NCBI RefSeq assembly: GCF_030296555.1 | Contig: NZ_AP027728.1 | Span: 3,099,982 to 3,163,981, forward strand | Direction: 5' to 3' | DNA from: Microbacterium suwonense | GTDB lineage: Bacteria > Actinomycetota > Actinomycetes > Actinomycetales > Microbacteriaceae | DNA length: 64,000 nucleotides | Shown: positions 63,490-64,000 of the stretch, in pieces | Numbering within the stretch: position 1 is the first letter of the stretch | Layout: every line of letters begins with the position of its first letter | Translations under genes and position numbers: made by a program | The notes under the pieces: generated by a model | The model's database searches: none | The model's input: only the letters and a program-made list of their open reading frames with translations | Told to the model about the DNA's origin: nothing

Positions 63490-64000
63490 GCGTGCAGCGG
63501 TCGAAGGCGGCGACGCTGCGACGGCGCGCACGGCGCCGCCGAGAGCGCAGACGGATGCTGAGGATCGCCGTGATCACGGCATCCGTCGCCGTTGTGATCT
63601 CGGCCGTCTTCATCGGTGCGGGACTGCTCACCGCACCGCACCCCGACCGGTACTGTCTCGCCGAGCCGCACGCCTTCCCCGCCGCCGGGATCGACGGCTG
63701 GCGCGGTGACCAGCTCGAGAACGCCGCCATCATCATCCGCGCGGCTCGCGATCTGGGCTTGGAGCGCGACGCGCAGGTCATCGGCGTGATGGCGGCGATG
63801 GGGGAGAGCTCGCTGCACAACATCGACTATGGCGACTGGGAGACCTCGGGCGTCGCGAACCCCGACGGCAGCCGCACCACCAGCATCGGGCTGTTCCAGC
63901 AGCAGGAGTGGTGGGGCAGCGTCGAGGAGCGGATGGACCCCGCCAGCGCCGCGACGAAGTTCTTCACCAGGTTGGGCACGGTGCCGGGGTGGCAGAGCAT
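63486..64000 (+). CDS. Membrane-anchored lytic-transglycosylase-like protein (partial, runs off the window)
   Basis: The open frame from GTG 63486 reaches the window edge without a stop (171 codons visible). It has a very basic N-terminus (TLRRRARRRRERRRMLRI), a membrane helix near residues 33-52 (AVITASVAVVISAVFIGAGL), and then an extracytoplasmic domain with LENAAIIIRAARDLGLERDA, VMAAMGESSLHNIDYGDWET and TTSIGLFQQQEWWGSVEER. The GESSL and GLFQQ pattern is that of lysozyme-like/transglycosylase domains in actinobacterial cell-wall hydrolases, where the Glu is catalytic. The C-terminus (often NlpC/P60) is beyond the window. It overlaps the rhomboid-like gene by 4 bases. Confidence 0.78.
   Translation, partial: MSVQRSKAATLRRRARRRRERRRMLRIAVITASVAVVISAVFIGAGLLTAPHPDRYCLAEPHAFPAAGIDGWRGDQLENAAIIIRAARDLGLERDAQVIGVMAAMGESSLHNIDYGDWETSGVANPDGSRTTSIGLFQQQEWWGSVEERMDPASAATKFFTRLGTVPGWQS

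Overview
The window reads as chromosomal DNA of a high-GC actinobacterium, most likely Microbacterium or a close member of the Microbacteriaceae. Grounds: very high GC with G/C third positions, many GTG starts, many leaderless promoters (a TANNNT box 6-7 bases before the start codon), ribosomal gene order, a RamB-type regulator beside aceA/aceB, an ISL3 element, and the gene order MaoC-MaoC-murB-aspC ... tRNA-Trp-secE-nusG-rplK-rplA. The species cannot be named from the sequence alone.

Layout. 1-3.3 kb: end of a ribosomal operon (infA-rpmJ-rpsM-rpsK-rpoA-rplQ; rpsD is not in its common place between rpsK and rpoA). 3.4-10.4 kb: an AMP-forming acyl-CoA ligase, an unusual membrane sensor fused to a helix-turn-helix, the divergent tripartite tricarboxylate transporter tctCBA, and a TauE-type exporter. 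10.4-14.5 kb: tandem repeats, a MaoC dehydratase pair, murB, a VOC-fold protein and aspC. 14.5-29.3 kb: an accessory metabolic block with RraA, the glyoxylate shunt aceA/aceB and RamB, a PucR-gabT-gabD GABA module with a second aldehyde dehydrogenase, an ECF sigma factor with a putative membrane anti-sigma partner, and pyruvate oxidase. 29.4-32.3 kb: tRNA-Trp, secE, nusG, rplK, rplA. 32.4-38.5 kb: a cystine-type ABC transporter, a LysE/LysG exporter-regulator pair, a YqaJ-type nuclease and an AbiEi-like protein bracketed by twin repeats. 38.5-39.7 kb: L10 leader, rplJ, rplL. 39.7-49.3 kb: LacI-controlled alpha-glucoside-type ABC transporter, cystathionine beta-synthase and gamma-synthase/lyase, a Bcr/CflA exporter and a cupin. 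49.3-50.8 kb: a complete ISL3 insertion sequence with an 8-bp target duplication. 50.9-64 kb: PAP2, GNAT, tRNA-Ser, an unknown secreted/membrane pair, TrhO, then a leftward cluster (SF2 helicase with a membrane hairpin, MoxR, DUF58, transglutaminase), the SRP RNA gene, a rhomboid-like protein and a partial cell-wall-hydrolase-like gene.

A caution dominates the reading. About twenty genes, including the essential rpsK and rpoA, are broken by frameshifts. Most are loss of one base from a run of G or C, and restoring that base gives intact family-length proteins whose lengths are exact multiples of three. This points to homopolymer errors in the underlying assembly rather than gene decay. Such genes are annotated at corrected extents and each lesion is described. 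Two larger lesions are different: the sensor-HTH fusion at 4991-6310 and the lost lipoprotein signal at about 32460. They could be real or artefactual.
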